NCBI GenBank assembly: GCA_963693025.1
Contig: OY843749.1
Span: forward strand, 1,922,001 to 1,986,000
Origin: JAHRAW01 sp963693025
GTDB lineage: Bacteria > Pseudomonadota > Gammaproteobacteria > Arenicellales > Poriferihabitantaceae
Length of the DNA: 64,000 nt
Direction of reading: 5' to 3'
The notes under the pieces are model-generated. The model saw nothing but the letters and a program-made list of their open reading frames with translations. It had not been told where the DNA came from and searched no databases. Positions within the stretch are counted from its first letter, which is position 1, and each line of letters starts with the position of its first letter. This document shows positions 58,001 to 62,920 of this stretch, piece by piece. The translations under genes and the position numbers were made by a program.

Positions 58001-58084
58001 GCGAGCGGCGACACCGGGGTGGTCGTGTTGGACCCGCCGAACCAACGGCTGGTGTTCACCACCGCCGACTGGAATGTGGCGTAG
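37010..58084 (+). CDS. Giant Calx-beta/He_PIG repeat protein, segment 2 (ends at in-frame TAG)
   Basis: A single frame of about 7000 codons. True homology begins near 37,083 (PALTFTEGEAVSTQF); the first 25 codons are out of phase with segment 1. About 37 Calx-beta-like modules alternate with about 15 He_PIG modules carrying LSFD..TR.LSGTP. Many modules end DDD or DND, acidic turns likely to bind calcium. Two kinds of less repetitive composite modules are embedded. The frame stops at TAG 58082-58084 in the phrase DWNVA-stop-TVTL, where every sister repeat has Q, so this is a one-base CAG-to-TAG change, and the repeat continues unbroken in the same frame. Confidence 0.8.
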   Translation: MRSVGMPASRAPTTRCAWRTPPPTPALTFTEGEAVSTQFVTASAGDPPLSYALGPPELIPDGLSYDAATRTLSGTPIGGAAARSLTYTVTDADDNTFPADSDSLVFSVRVRAVPMVSVSPNRVRLSEGGAAAFYNVALTRAPDAAGVVTVTLGITPADHDLSAPAMLTFTADDWRDARTVTVTAGLDSDAQNDTATISHTLSGGGYDAVDAGAVEALVVDSANPGVDVPLFDDDAAPAAQTFVRGRAIAPLVLPAAFGGDGELSYTLEPLAALPGLSFDAATRALAGTPAATTAPVTLTYTAFDSDANRNPFDSPALQFTVAVVAPPEVILMPATLNIVEMSGGEYGVALSTRPDGAVTVTPTLPHNSRGVLTLSPAALTFTPADWQTAQTFSVSALRDDDGDTATVVFSHAVSGYGEVTASAPLTVVISDLPVASISLTPARVSEADAPTTVALCVQVSGVLPPAGLTFLWESSGSATVGALLGEGDISVTPDPIAFASPRSECSNIRIHEDEIAEGEETATFTLSETSGAEVLYAPRSATLTIEDDDTAGIILSRNGVVLAEGGFTTYTVSLLSGPDANVTVTSSHDAAEAVAVVPAALTFTAANWNTAQTATINALEDDNDFTDDIVVIRHTLSGAPGYAGLEVPSIFLEITDDDRDFAPGLPANFADTLTFPIQLPLSHTLVEAFGGLNLPFIYALRGALPEGLSFNPDTRVIAGTPTEVGVFPLTYAVTDSDNNRLASDETRAQFDLIISPVIISLTEPAIALDRHLEETSVTVQENSMVQRCAYIVYPAAGQPLPPGNAYVRIHNNRRNIDTADADDVTPLDRVLVFNADNRQRCVSSSVIDDEVSESGLGDYFTITLEEDTQRPSDFAVDFATRRNRVGIQDDDPVLIGWSENQSDVNEHEGAATLTIELKVPPSERVELTEGALDGQYVFVEIVGGTADEGQDYTAITDFLRPSPSDGMMRVLVGPFTNEVRSRTFDVPIINDDLAELPETIFLRLSHALLAGVPSHVDINFPGARFAPDDDRPLHTVVIDANDSAQVVVLPRQVTLNEGDIGVYTVRVDAAPAAGADVVVTPTLQSGDHGVSFAPLPSGGALTFTSANWNTVQTVTLSAAEDDQDLEDEATTVTHTVTATGTYAGVRAGSVAVTVRDDDLPPDAVPTFDAVVEDQYFGEDVRVDLTLPEATGGNGALTYALSPLASLPDGLTFDAQTRVISGTPTAPRAPVAFEYVAIDADINTTRADAATQSFIITVGVLPVTIRWANTAEGRAIDDDPDTRGFQIAQDNALTGDSSHLAHQTLLTVALPGEFAASVPMRVVVAVSPEARDADLFTLDGNPLPPALTFTFTRGTPFLQRAIDIRSSTQVAGGGDNFQFSIASVDSFNYEISPFLNRIEGNVLPTNLPDYTLTPVASMVMENTDYLLDVALAFPQQSPDVTLSGPVTFQCEVEGVGANPASAADVGRCRMRPIAPSDVTGSGANRRATGRVVLPALADRRNEGAEGMRLRLTHIVFNAGTPQETRAAIPASAGTAPDFTISDVGPGVAFSTPTLTVAEGGRARYGVFLTTDPGGNVGVQLRSDNALLTFEPDALVFSAAQWNVPQTVVVIAGDDPASLADVLATITHTVSDYPGALSDRAVEVRIVNTSGNTAPSFGGAQQAAQTYIAAQEVSLTLPEASGGNGDLTYALSPVPPGLSFTAATRVLAGMPQPSAAAALTYTVADSDINTGADDTESLTFTVTTRVRPAVVVTPAALTVDEGEAGETYTVALSTAPLGGGGVVVTPDPRPEGHLLTLAPPDALTFTAGDWNVAQTVTVSAARDPDTENNTATIAFAVSGYGGVLSIATNGAVTTGAVTEGPPLRVITTDIFEDVQPDFGAASVDAQTYTASAAAELTLPPATGGNGPLVYTLPGLPDGLSFDPDTRILSGVPVSIVDAVQVTYTVRDTDDDDTAADTDSLSFTVTVIPNVVTLDWSSLTALDADAMTAGAQVRREPTAGETESIVMPISVRLAQPHAGAQPLEVTLGYSGFLLSDDLFIGINEAIASLRPTLTLTFQPGESVVTTDVRLSRRADTHGVLPFSARIASLGGADATNHVIAEPRAVDGELLPAFLPSTLVVSSAGTVAENTFAEFPVELQWNNTAYGLFDPRDPITFDCQLRGEPRTVPNPIPGFGSGRIVTVPAASADDYGECSVSPITRVTGDRMNRRANAIVRVPILPDALTEGALGTGSERFVITLTHLVFRAGTPLENRVPVSQIETNPAAISAEAVIRDVMNELAVVPYAPVTIPEGGVHHYTVFLTTNPDTVSGVTGANVNVAITSDNTDVTVSPSALVFTAADWNVPVSVTLTTLPDDLEFTNDLATITHAVSGYGTTDSGRMLSVTVADDDVDIAPFYPTPPLPRELTFVAGQALNLTLPEASGGNGELNYGTTNNAEFLASQGLTFDPDTRVLSGTMNNLRNSVFFVVRDEDENEIRDSTGYRIFLNPVPAPAITVTPATLTVNEESSATYTVNIVRAPNVEVTVTPQAVPPDPALTFIPPRIVFAPSASPDFTASLAVTVVAARDADSRSSDLTVTHSVAGFTGVRVALQADGSEVLGDVTAGDNLALTIRDIYVDTAPAFADGVSVPDYTFAVTTQVAGVSLPAASGGNGDLSYELRPDIADVVPGLSFDPIGRTLSGIPSAVADAVMLTYHAIDDDDNPAVSDDAVLTFSVTIRPLRTTREWRALNSGEVLDSDPDTAGYQLDPDNADYAGDTELAVVLEAPHAGPGTLFVQLQLSEAMRDPRLFTDSEGAALSQNTLLYFAIGESRRAITVRLQDDPLADGAREFSVRSPPGGTSGHNYRRPESVALTGVVLANDLPTITLSAPATGTVAENTVATFSVLLEFPDSGGLAGATTLECAITGVSVAGSYTAATPGADTGACVVDPLAPADVTGAANARRAETVIRLPILPDADDTEGLEGARATLTRVHFRSGESGGASSVDWSARGSQATVVIREADPGLALSTERLLVTEETGSADYTVALASAPDDAQGAQIALSGPANRFTFDPAALVFSADNWAQAQTVTVRALADFDLADDTVAITHTVSGYAGVTSVALTAVVSDDDEDTAPVFADGVSVDDQTYVVGQAVSLAFPTAIAGSGNFGNIYNLRPAIAGVVPGLTFQRARRMLVGSPTAAVEDGVLLTFVADDADGNTAPSDTATLVFRLTVLPRPAVVVAPAALGVDEESAAAYTVRLSALPSGGDAARVVVGASVSPANHDLTLSPAATLTFTAADWNVAQTVTVAAARDADAEDDTATISHSVQGYTGITAINPDGTVTAAVTTAPPVVVTVADTYADVVPQFAVQSLPAQTYVVRAGIAALTLPEATGGNGAITYALSPRIAAAIPGLAFNPFSRVLSGVPARATATQTFTFTARDADTNTAPEDEARLALAISVSPVLLLSPAALVVNEGGEATYSVALSDAPAAGESVGVRPSVRTADSGLSLRPLTLGFTRADWNVPQTVIVRAAEDNVDFADSTATLAHAVNALSGIYAGLSAAGTDVAPDLVVTSIDNDRDMPPTFDGETQANLLFTRTRPVSVRLPVAIGGNGAITYRLLPLSAIPDGLRFDSDTRLLSGTPSAASGAAMLTYTALDGDRDTVSLRFSVTVRERLPGVTVAPRVLTVVEGATTDTATYTVRLTVAPADGGRVRITNTPPAVSGFSLNGGGAVALTFDSANWNVPQTVNATALADDDLLGLATSVTFAAHDLGGAPGYAATAVDAADFAPLAVMITDPDSGALVFEPPARALTEGGNTHYTVRLAKIPRGGVVRVTPTSADPARASVLSASPGAPGGGGGALVFRVDDWNIAQTVRVVTRRDADAAEDTVAITHTVSAAQSSGYDTLGANGGEVTLTLRDDDTRGIVLSPPSLTVPEGERAVFSAALATRPSGGDVMLSAALSAGATGVSLSPQTALTFSAANWDTPQTFTATSAQDADSADETFVITVNAAGADYGGLSATLAGRVRDNEAAGVVIAPDALTFAEGASAVYTVRLNSNPGAASVTVTPVLPVNELVELLPSGALTFNAGNWNIERAISVTAMEDQTDGTDDTATITHSVTASGGDGAYAAVQAGDVTLVITDNDVPGVAITPAALTVDEITGFGRISTGNYTVVLRSPPIADGVVIRATSGNDDAVRISGGAALTFARADWNVAQTVTVAAVNDNDEDDETVTITHSVSGANYEGFDASGLDVTVTVIDDDFDIAPTFGGQRQSDLFFLLERAVDVQLPLASGGNRELVYSLTPGGNIPEGVTFTAATRTLSGEPREAVEARTVTYTVRDSDTNRAAADTDTLLFTLAAVPAPTVTVAAGDLRIRERRAGAYRVTLSALPEDSVTVTPRVSPAIHDLTLSHGGVALVSPGDETGGALTFTVGNWHLAQTVSVAAGADLDAADDRATISHTVQGGGADYAGVTAGDVAVTTEDTETAGLDVSAAVTGVRPAEGGAATYTLVLESQPAGGDVTVSPLSSDPDVAAVSPATLVFTAVNWNTPREVEVRGVQDADAVADPLVTITHAVAGADYGEFTDPLDSVVVTVGEDDAVGFTVSATDLSIAEESGGDSYTVVLRSAPSAGVVTVTPLSADPALARVSGALTFGATNWFLAQRVSVTAGADADAADTDVVISHAPAVSDAGSDYNGVRLDATVTVTVTDNDVRAITAPSAALVVREGEATTFGMALATQPIDAGAGVAAAVVLTASISPSDHDLSLTPATLTFTAADWNQPQQVVARGGEDDDSDNDDFVITWRADGADYTPRGTFITANMLGAIRDNDVAAVDIAPRELEVNEADDTPATYTLRLRANPGAATVVVTPQITAGEVSSLLTLLPFGGVAFTRDNWRVAVTFTVTAAAGDDDPDGIDTATITHAVAVTGGGIYAGITAADVVVTVVEEVADARFTPVTLIVAEGGAGAYTVELLSQPRGGDVTVRPMSADTAIATVSPAALTFTAADWNTPQTVAVSGVADADGDTDIAAITHEFSGANYDSYTPPQVQVTVLDTQLDAPPTFISDAPADLNYVQWRAVSTVFPEAVSANGGVTYTLTPESAFPAGLTFDAATRTLAGLPREAVVARSLTYTAADTDGNTAASDTRALTFSVTVAAAAPVVVSTERLRVAEEGDAAYTIVLAVQPLSTVRVSSAISPPGTGLTLTPSADLLFTPTTWNNTRTLRVSAAADADGSDDTATISHAVFGTGIYSAITPREVVVTTEDDETRGLRLSATALEVQEGGASGIYTVALTAQPLGGDVTVTPQSGDDTVASVSAALTFSAANWDTPQVVSVGGLADDDAVADAPVTISHAFSGESDYGALDVRAADSVVVTVIENATPGIVLEPPALMVTEGERAVYNVTLASAPQGGVGTTMAVVAPFSDNASVVAVQVPGGRLTFTADDWNQPQSVTVLSVPDADAVAEAVVTIGHTVTGTPGSDYETLPPADVAVARVTVIETETRALVLTTLGGAALTSLRVREDESAAYRIALASAPRGGVGVVTVQADITPPDGDVSLNTATLTFTAGDWNQPRTVVARAAGDADEADENFVITHTAAGADYEGEAVSASISGVLIDNAAARVEIEPLELVTREGNANGFYTVRLNADPGDATVALSAALSPASANLSLSGHDNLTFTTDNWNVSQTVFVAAAADNDRDGETVTVSHTVVSAGGVYAGVSAADVRVVSRDLTPRIVFSPSTPPGVNLRDRIMILEGESITITATLTGPPLSGDVDLLVSFGDVAVVFANQVAIPADRISLSGGEDRGENSNGAPQRGVVFTRANWRTPRTFTVATTRVDEDVVRYSGVFAAETVLDGATVRYSRMGDVGILDTDVSIPRTEITVLDSDLFPTFPSGIPSTLTFTQWRPVNYEMPRAIGGNGTLTYSLVNPHLPGLSFNPDTHTLEGRPSNAFITVINFFAHDTDSTRLPGDPNTAGFIFAVTIEAASPRVLLSRETLTVTERATTGYTVELEAPPDGLLTVALSLAPPGHGLELSPDALTFSADNWETARSVRVTAGPDADGADSTATITHAFSGGGTLYAGLDEQRVVVTTEDIDPRGLTLTRRALSITEGALETYAVSLDTQPRGGDATVTPTSDAPAVAALSPPALTFTAGNWAQPQAVTVSAIADPDAVSEAPVTITHALSGESDYGALTLDAADDAVVVTVLETGSVGVVVEPQALRIAEDADGIYRITLTSAPSAGVVSVQPRSDNTTAVVLRGDTTLTFTAADWNVTQTVTVAGVPDTDAIAPAPVAVRHTLRVSDADSDYASATAAPVVVTVTETHRRAIVITPPAPLANRALREGERSTFTVALDSEPTAEVIVRATITPSGGDLTLTPETLTFATNEWNVARTVTATAAEDADAADDAVSIAYAASGGDYAAVTAAVSGAIRDNEVAAVEISPLTLSAAENGSGRYTVRLNADPGAATVTVRPFDSGAEELRLQPVGVVLTFTTDNWQTERTVRVLPQDDADDTNDIGTVSHEVVVTGGGVYENVAASDVTVRVRDDDAAVRITPLTQLVFETDAEYAAGFYTVSLTNQPVGGDARVDVASQRSGKLLVETLGGLRPPSFIFTAANWQTPRTVVLLVLPDADDTHDRVEVRHFASGGSYSSVIAPSATIIINDDEGGNSPEFEAEQAALTFIRGRAAEAQLLAAVRGNGALNYALTPIPPGLSFDAPTRTLSGTPDTAGDTALTYSVTDSDTDTRAVDSDTLTFTVTVAEPPNVALSVSDLRVSENAAATYSVALTAQPATTLTVSPRVLAGFHDITVSGGFTLVFSPTTWNDGQTVTLTAGADADAVDDTATVVHEVTGGLYARVAAEQRLAVTTDDSEVADVTFMPAALTVDEDGGSGHYVVALLSSPIVLADHSEAVITITPISAQPGVVMVSPAALTFSGADWNVGQTVSITAVADLDAVQDDTIDITHAVSGDSNYGDFTDADDTVRVTLDETDTAGYVLPAAVSVREGDSVVYGVALTSQPFGGDVVLTPASGDTGVVVLDPPNQRLVFTTADWNVA
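39281..40140 (+). repeat. Composite module A, copy 3
   Basis: Cys-pair module (VQRCAYIVYPAAGQP ... RQRCVSSSVIDDE) followed by VLIGWSENQSDVNEHEGAAT. It is more diverged and less G+C-rich than copies 1 and 2. A lone Cys-pair module also occurs at about 38320-38660. Confidence 0.6.
40790..41640 (+). repeat. Composite module B, copy 1
   Basis: About 285 residues that do not follow the common Calx-beta pattern. The first half begins TIRWANTAEGRAIDDDPDT, followed by DADLFTLDG. The second half has a Cys pair (VTFQCEVEG ... VGRCRMRPIAPSDVTG) and ends MRLRLTHIVFNAGTP. I do not recognise a named family. Copies recur at 42905 and 45155. Confidence 0.6.
42905..43835 (+). repeat. Composite module B, copy 2
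   Basis: TLDWSSLTALDADAMTAGAQ opening, SDDLFIGINEA, then the Cys pair (ITFDCQLRG ... YGECSVSPITRVTGD) and ITLTHLVFRAGTP. Confidence 0.6.
45155..46000 (+). repeat. Composite module B, copy 3
   Basis: TREWRALNSGEVLDSDPDTA opening, DPRLFTDSEG, then the Cys pair (TTLECAITG ... TGACVVDPLAPADVTGA) and ATLTRVHFRSGE. Confidence 0.6.
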
Positions 58085-61000
58085 ACCGTCACCCTGACGG
58101 CGGTGCGCGACTTGGATGCCTCCGCCGTCAACGACATCACCGACATAAGCCACACCGTCAGCGGCGGCTCGGACTACGACGCCGTCGCCGTGCCGGCGGT
58201 GAGCGCGATGGTCACCGAGAGAGACGAGGTCGGCGTGACGGTCGTCGCCGCCGCCAACTTGCAGGTGTATGAAGACGGGCGCACGCCGGACGGCACTGCA
58301 GCCCCCGCGAGCGTGTTCTACACGCTGGTATTGAACTCGCGCCCGGTGGATGCCACCGGCGGCGACACCACCGTGGTCATCACGCGCACCGCCACTGCGC
58401 TGCCGGGGGCGAGCGTCAGCATCCCGGCGCTGACTTTCACCTCGGCGCAGTGGAATGTGGCGCAGACCGCGAGCGTCACCGCGCTCTCGGACTCGGATGC
58501 CGACGACGGTTTCGTGCGCATCGTGCATGTCGCAAGCGGCGGCGACTACTCGCCGAGCCCGGGCATTGAGCAGGTGAATGTGTTCGTGAATGACGACGAT
58601 GCGCGCGCTATCGTGCTGGTGTCCGCCGACCCGCTGGTGGTGCGCGAGGACGAGAGCGCCACCTTCACCGTGGCGCTCAGCGCGCCCTCGTCGGACGTGG
58701 TGACCGTTGCATCGGCGGTGACCCCGGCGGGCGGCGAGTTGACGCTAACGCCCGCCACCTTGACCTTCGCGGTCGCCGACTGGAATGTGCCGCAGACCGT
58801 CACCGCCACCGCCGGCGGGGATGCGGACACCACCAACGACCCGTTCTCCATCCGCCTGTCGGCAACCGGCGGCGACTATATCGGCGCGGGCGTCACCGCC
58901 ACGCTGAGCGGTTTCATCCGCGACAACGACGCACCCGGTGTGAGCGTTGTTCCGAGCGCGCTCACCCTCGTGGAAAGCGGCGCGCCCGCGCATTACACGC
59001 TGCGCCTGGATGCCGACCCCGGCGGCGAGGTGACGGTGGTGGCGCGGCTTGCCGATGCCGGCGGCGGCGCGCTTGAGGCGGTGTCTCTGGCGAACGCCAC
59101 GCTGATTTTCAGCGCCGCCAACTGGCGGGAAATACAGAGCGTCACCGTCGCCGCCGGCGAGGATGACGCGGACACCAGCGACGACTCCGCCACGATTAGC
59201 CACACGGTCACCGGCGCGGGCAACTACGCGGGCATTGATGTGGACGATGTGACGCTGCTGATTACCGACGACGATGTGCCCGGTGTGGCTTTCACGCCGC
59301 CGGCGCTGACCGTGGCTGAAGCCGCCACAGCGGGCGCGGGGGTGGCGGGCGTGTATGCGGTCGTGCTGACCAGCGAGCCGCTCGGCGGCGACGATGTCAC
59401 CGTTGAAGCGCAGAGCGCCGACACCGGCGCGGTGCGAATCGAAGGCGCGGCGGCGCTGACTTTCACCGCCGCCAACTGGGATAGCGCGCAGACATTCAGC
59501 GTGGTCGGCGTGGCGGATATTGACGCCGGCAACGAGCGCGTGCGCATCACCCACACCGCGCGCGGCGCGAACTACGAAGGCTACACCCCGCCGGAGGTGG
59601 TCGTAACGGTCACCGACGCACAAACCGACACCGCGCCGATGTTCGCCGCCGGCGCCGATGGGCGCGTGGATGCTCAACGCTATATCATCGGCACGGGCGC
59701 CACCCTGACGCTGCCCGAAGCCAGCGGCGGTAACGGCGCGTTGAGTTATACGCTGGCGCCGCTCGCCGCCTTGCGCGGATTGGCATTTGACGCCGGCGAG
59801 AGAACGCTCAGCGGCACGCCGCAGGGACCGCCGGCGGTGGCGACGCTGACCTATACCGCCACCGACTCGGACGGCAACGAGGGCGATGACGACACCGCCG
59901 CGTTGACCTTCACGGTCACCGTGGAGGCGGCGCCCGCCCTTGTGGTTTCCACCGCCACGCTGAGCGTGGCGGAGGAGGGCGGCGGCAACTACACGGTGCG
60001 GCTCGCTTCCAATCCGCGCGGCGTGGTGACGGTGTCGCAGTCCGCCACTTTGTCCAGCGTCACCTTTGCCGGCGGCGCGTCGACACATTCCATCGAATTC
60101 ACGCCGTCCGACTGGAACGAGGCGCAGACGGTCAGCGTATTCGCCGCCGAAGACGGCAACAGCGGCGACGAGAGTGGTTTCATCAACCTGACTTCGGATT
60201 CCGCGTCCGCCGACTACGACGGTCTCACGGCGCGGATTGATTTGGAAATCGGCGATGCGGATACGAACGTTGTCACAACATTCGCGTCGCCGCCGGGCGG
60301 GCGGACTGTGGCGTATATCGGCGAGGCGTTCACCCTCACGCTGTCCGACGCCACCGGCAACGGCGACATCATCTACGCATTGACGCCGAGCGGCGACATT
60401 CCCAACGGCTTGTCGTTTGACGCCGACACGCGCATCCTCGCCGGCACGCCGGACACGCTGACCGCGGGGCAGGGCGTGCAACTCACCTATACCGCCACCG
60501 ACGCCGACAGCGAAGTGGCGAGTGCGGAATTCGTTCTCGCGGTGAACGTGCGCCCGGCGGTGACGATTACGCCGCCCAGTTTGAGCGTGACCGAAGGCGC
60601 CACCGCCACCTACACCGTGCGACTGAGCACCGACCCCGATGCGGCGGTGACGGTAACCGCGACGGTGAGTAGTTCCGACCTTGAACTCTCCCTCAGCCGG
60701 CTCATTTTCCTCGGCGGCACGAGCGGCGACTGGCAAACGCCGCAGACGGTCACCGTCACCGCGTTGGAGGAAGACCCGGACTATATGGACAGCAGCGAAA
60801 CCATTACGCATAGGGTCAGCGGCTACGGCACCGTCACCGCGCCCGCGCTCGTGGTTGCCATCGACGACAACGACCTCCCGCCCGACATCGCGCCGATGTT
60901 CGCCGACGGCGCGAGCGTGGATGACCGGCTCTATCTCATCGGCGTCCCCGCCACCCTGACGCTGCCCGAAGCCACCGGCGGCAACGACACGCTGAGTTAT

Positions 61001-62920
61001 ACGCTGGCGCCGCTTGCCGCCTTGCCCGGTCTGGCATTTGACGCCGGCGAAAGAGTGCTCAGCGGCACGCCCGAGGGACCGGCGGCGGTTGCGACGCTGA
61101 CCTATACCGTCACCGACGCGGACGACAACGAGGACAGCGCCGACACCGCCGCGTTGACCTTCACGGTGACGGTGGAAGCGGCGCCCGCCCTTGTGGTTTC
61201 CACCAGCGCGCTGAGCGTGATGGAAACGGGCAACGGCGACTATACGGTGCGGCTCGCTTCCAATCCGCGCGGCGTGGTGAGCGTGTCGCAGTTCGCCACC
61301 TTGCCCGCCATCACCTTCGCCGGCGGCGCCGACGTAGTTGCGCACACCATCGAATTCACGCCATCCGACTGGAACGAGCCGCAGACGGTCAGCGTGTTCG
61401 CCGCCCCCGACGGCAACAGCGGCGACGAGAGCGGTTTCATCAACCTGACCTCGGATTCCGCGCTCGCCGTCTACGACGCGCTCACGGCGCAGATTGCGTT
61501 GGACATCGGCGATACGGACGCGGATGTCTTCCCGACTTTCGCGCAACCGGTGGCGGGGGCGATGACCTACTTCGTGGACGAGCCTTTCAGCCTGACGCTG
61601 CCGCTCGCCACCGGCAACGGCGACATCACCTACGATTTGCAGCGCAGCGGCGACTTCCCGCCGGGCGCGGTTTTCTCCGCGCAGACGCGCGTGCTGAGCG
61701 GCACGCCGAGCGGCATAGCGGCGGCGGCGGAGTTGACCTACACCGCCACCGACGAAGACGGCGATGTGGGCATCCTGCGCTTTAGCGTGACGGTGGATGT
61801 GATATTCGCCGACATCGTGCTGACGCCGGCGGCGCTGACGGTGGACGAGGGCGGCAGCGCGACCTACACCGTGCGACTGAAACTCGAACTGCCGGATGAT
61901 GGCACGGTGCAGGTGACGCAGACGCTTCCCGCCGGTTTGACTTTTAGTGGCGGCAGCGACGGCGGCGGCGGCGTGTTGACCTTCACCGACGCCGACTGGA
62001 ACGTGGCGCAGACCGTCACCGTCACCGCGGCGGCGGATGACGACTTGGTGGACGCCCCCGCTTCGGTGACTTTCACGCCCGCCAACCTCGGCGGGGTGCC
62101 GGAGTTTGACCGCCCCGACGCGCGCGCGTTTGCGCCGTTTGCGGTGCTCATCCGCGACACCGACGAAGGCTCGCTGGTGTTCGACCCGGCGGCGGTTGAG
62201 GTGCAGGAAGGCGAGGACGCGATTTATAGCGTGCAACTCGGCAAGCAGCCCGCTGAGGGCACGGTGACGGTGATGCCGCTCAGCGACAACCCCGCGGCGG
62301 AAGCGCGCCCGGCGGCGTTGCACTTCACCGCCGGCGACTGGAATGTCGCGCAGTCGGTCACCCTCGTCTCGGTCAGCACCGACGCGGACGGGCGCAATGA
62401 AAGCCTCACGATTAGACACACGGTGACGGCGAGCGATGCGAGCGGTTACGCCGGCGTCAGCGGCGATGTGCCCGCCACGATTATCGACCGCGACGAGCGC
62501 ACGCTGGTGTTCGCGCCGCCCACGCTGACGGTGCGCGAAGGCGAAAGCGCCGCCTATACCGTGGCGCTCAACACCCCGCCGCTCGGCGATGTGACGGTGC
62601 GCGCCGACAGCGCCCCGATGAACCTCGTGACGACGGAGCCCGACACCCTGATCTTCTCCGCCAACAACTGGGCGGCGCCGCAGGAAGTGACGGTGAGCGC
62701 CGCCGAAGACGACGCGGACATGATGAACGACGCCTTCACCATCACCCACACCGCTTCCGGTTTTGACTACGACGATGTAGAAACGCTGCTGAACGGCGAA
62801 GTGCGCGACAACGAAGTACCGGGCGTCACGGTCGCGCCGGACGCGCTGACACTCGCCGAAAGCGGCGCCCCGCCACCTACACGATGCGCCTCGACTCCGA
62901 CCCCGGCGCCGATTTGGTGA
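58085..62920 (+). CDS. Giant Calx-beta/He_PIG repeat protein, segment 3 (TAG to second frameshift)
   Basis: Continues in the same frame as segment 2 directly after the TAG (TVTLTAVRDLDASAVNDITD). It could restart only from alternative codons such as GTG at 58103, with no ribosome site and no signal peptide, so on its own it would not be exported. It holds about ten Calx-beta-like and four He_PIG modules, including a recent internal duplication (59628-60290 against 60885-61545). At 62868-62871 the phrase ESGAP is followed by a wrong frame ending at 62920, because GCC-CCC-GCC has become GCC-CCG-CC; the expected ATYTMRLDSDPGA reads on in the next frame. Confidence 0.75.
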   Translation, partial: TVTLTAVRDLDASAVNDITDISHTVSGGSDYDAVAVPAVSAMVTERDEVGVTVVAAANLQVYEDGRTPDGTAAPASVFYTLVLNSRPVDATGGDTTVVITRTATALPGASVSIPALTFTSAQWNVAQTASVTALSDSDADDGFVRIVHVASGGDYSPSPGIEQVNVFVNDDDARAIVLVSADPLVVREDESATFTVALSAPSSDVVTVASAVTPAGGELTLTPATLTFAVADWNVPQTVTATAGGDADTTNDPFSIRLSATGGDYIGAGVTATLSGFIRDNDAPGVSVVPSALTLVESGAPAHYTLRLDADPGGEVTVVARLADAGGGALEAVSLANATLIFSAANWREIQSVTVAAGEDDADTSDDSATISHTVTGAGNYAGIDVDDVTLLITDDDVPGVAFTPPALTVAEAATAGAGVAGVYAVVLTSEPLGGDDVTVEAQSADTGAVRIEGAAALTFTAANWDSAQTFSVVGVADIDAGNERVRITHTARGANYEGYTPPEVVVTVTDAQTDTAPMFAAGADGRVDAQRYIIGTGATLTLPEASGGNGALSYTLAPLAALRGLAFDAGERTLSGTPQGPPAVATLTYTATDSDGNEGDDDTAALTFTVTVEAAPALVVSTATLSVAEEGGGNYTVRLASNPRGVVTVSQSATLSSVTFAGGASTHSIEFTPSDWNEAQTVSVFAAEDGNSGDESGFINLTSDSASADYDGLTARIDLEIGDADTNVVTTFASPPGGRTVAYIGEAFTLTLSDATGNGDIIYALTPSGDIPNGLSFDADTRILAGTPDTLTAGQGVQLTYTATDADSEVASAEFVLAVNVRPAVTITPPSLSVTEGATATYTVRLSTDPDAAVTVTATVSSSDLELSLSRLIFLGGTSGDWQTPQTVTVTALEEDPDYMDSSETITHRVSGYGTVTAPALVVAIDDNDLPPDIAPMFADGASVDDRLYLIGVPATLTLPEATGGNDTLSYTLAPLAALPGLAFDAGERVLSGTPEGPAAVATLTYTVTDADDNEDSADTAALTFTVTVEAAPALVVSTSALSVMETGNGDYTVRLASNPRGVVSVSQFATLPAITFAGGADVVAHTIEFTPSDWNEPQTVSVFAAPDGNSGDESGFINLTSDSALAVYDALTAQIALDIGDTDADVFPTFAQPVAGAMTYFVDEPFSLTLPLATGNGDITYDLQRSGDFPPGAVFSAQTRVLSGTPSGIAAAAELTYTATDEDGDVGILRFSVTVDVIFADIVLTPAALTVDEGGSATYTVRLKLELPDDGTVQVTQTLPAGLTFSGGSDGGGGVLTFTDADWNVAQTVTVTAAADDDLVDAPASVTFTPANLGGVPEFDRPDARAFAPFAVLIRDTDEGSLVFDPAAVEVQEGEDAIYSVQLGKQPAEGTVTVMPLSDNPAAEARPAALHFTAGDWNVAQSVTLVSVSTDADGRNESLTIRHTVTASDASGYAGVSGDVPATIIDRDERTLVFAPPTLTVREGESAAYTVALNTPPLGDVTVRADSAPMNLVTTEPDTLIFSANNWAAPQEVTVSAAEDDADMMNDAFTITHTASGFDYDDVETLLNGEVRDNEVPGVTVAPDALTLAESGAPPPTRCASTPTPAPIW
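59628..60290 (+). repeat. Segmental duplication inside giant gene, copy 1
   Basis: He_PIG plus Calx-beta pair (LSYTLAPLAALRGLAFDAGE ... APALVVSTATLSV ... NSGDESGFINLTSDSA). DNA identity with 60885-61545 is roughly 85-90% by eye, far above the other modules. Confidence 0.7.
60885..61545 (+). repeat. Segmental duplication inside giant gene, copy 2
   Basis: Second copy of the He_PIG/Calx-beta pair (LSYTLAPLAALPGLAFDAGE ... APALVVSTSALSV ... NSGDESGFINLTSDSA), about 1.26 kb after the first. Confidence 0.7.

Noticed and set aside
58082..58084. TAG recoded as glutamine or pyrrolysine
   Set aside because: TAG ends normal genes here (PhyH at 12558, the NIF3-like gene at 13472, rph at 18521), and the MttB relative has no in-frame TAG. 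A point change or sequence error is simpler.
58745..62749. Very long open frames on the minus strand opposite the giant gene (over 1000 codons, also 54899-58528 and others)
   Set aside because: They are mirror images of strongly biased G+C-rich codons. They translate to Arg/His/Gly-rich text without domains, and the plus strand has clear repeat homology.
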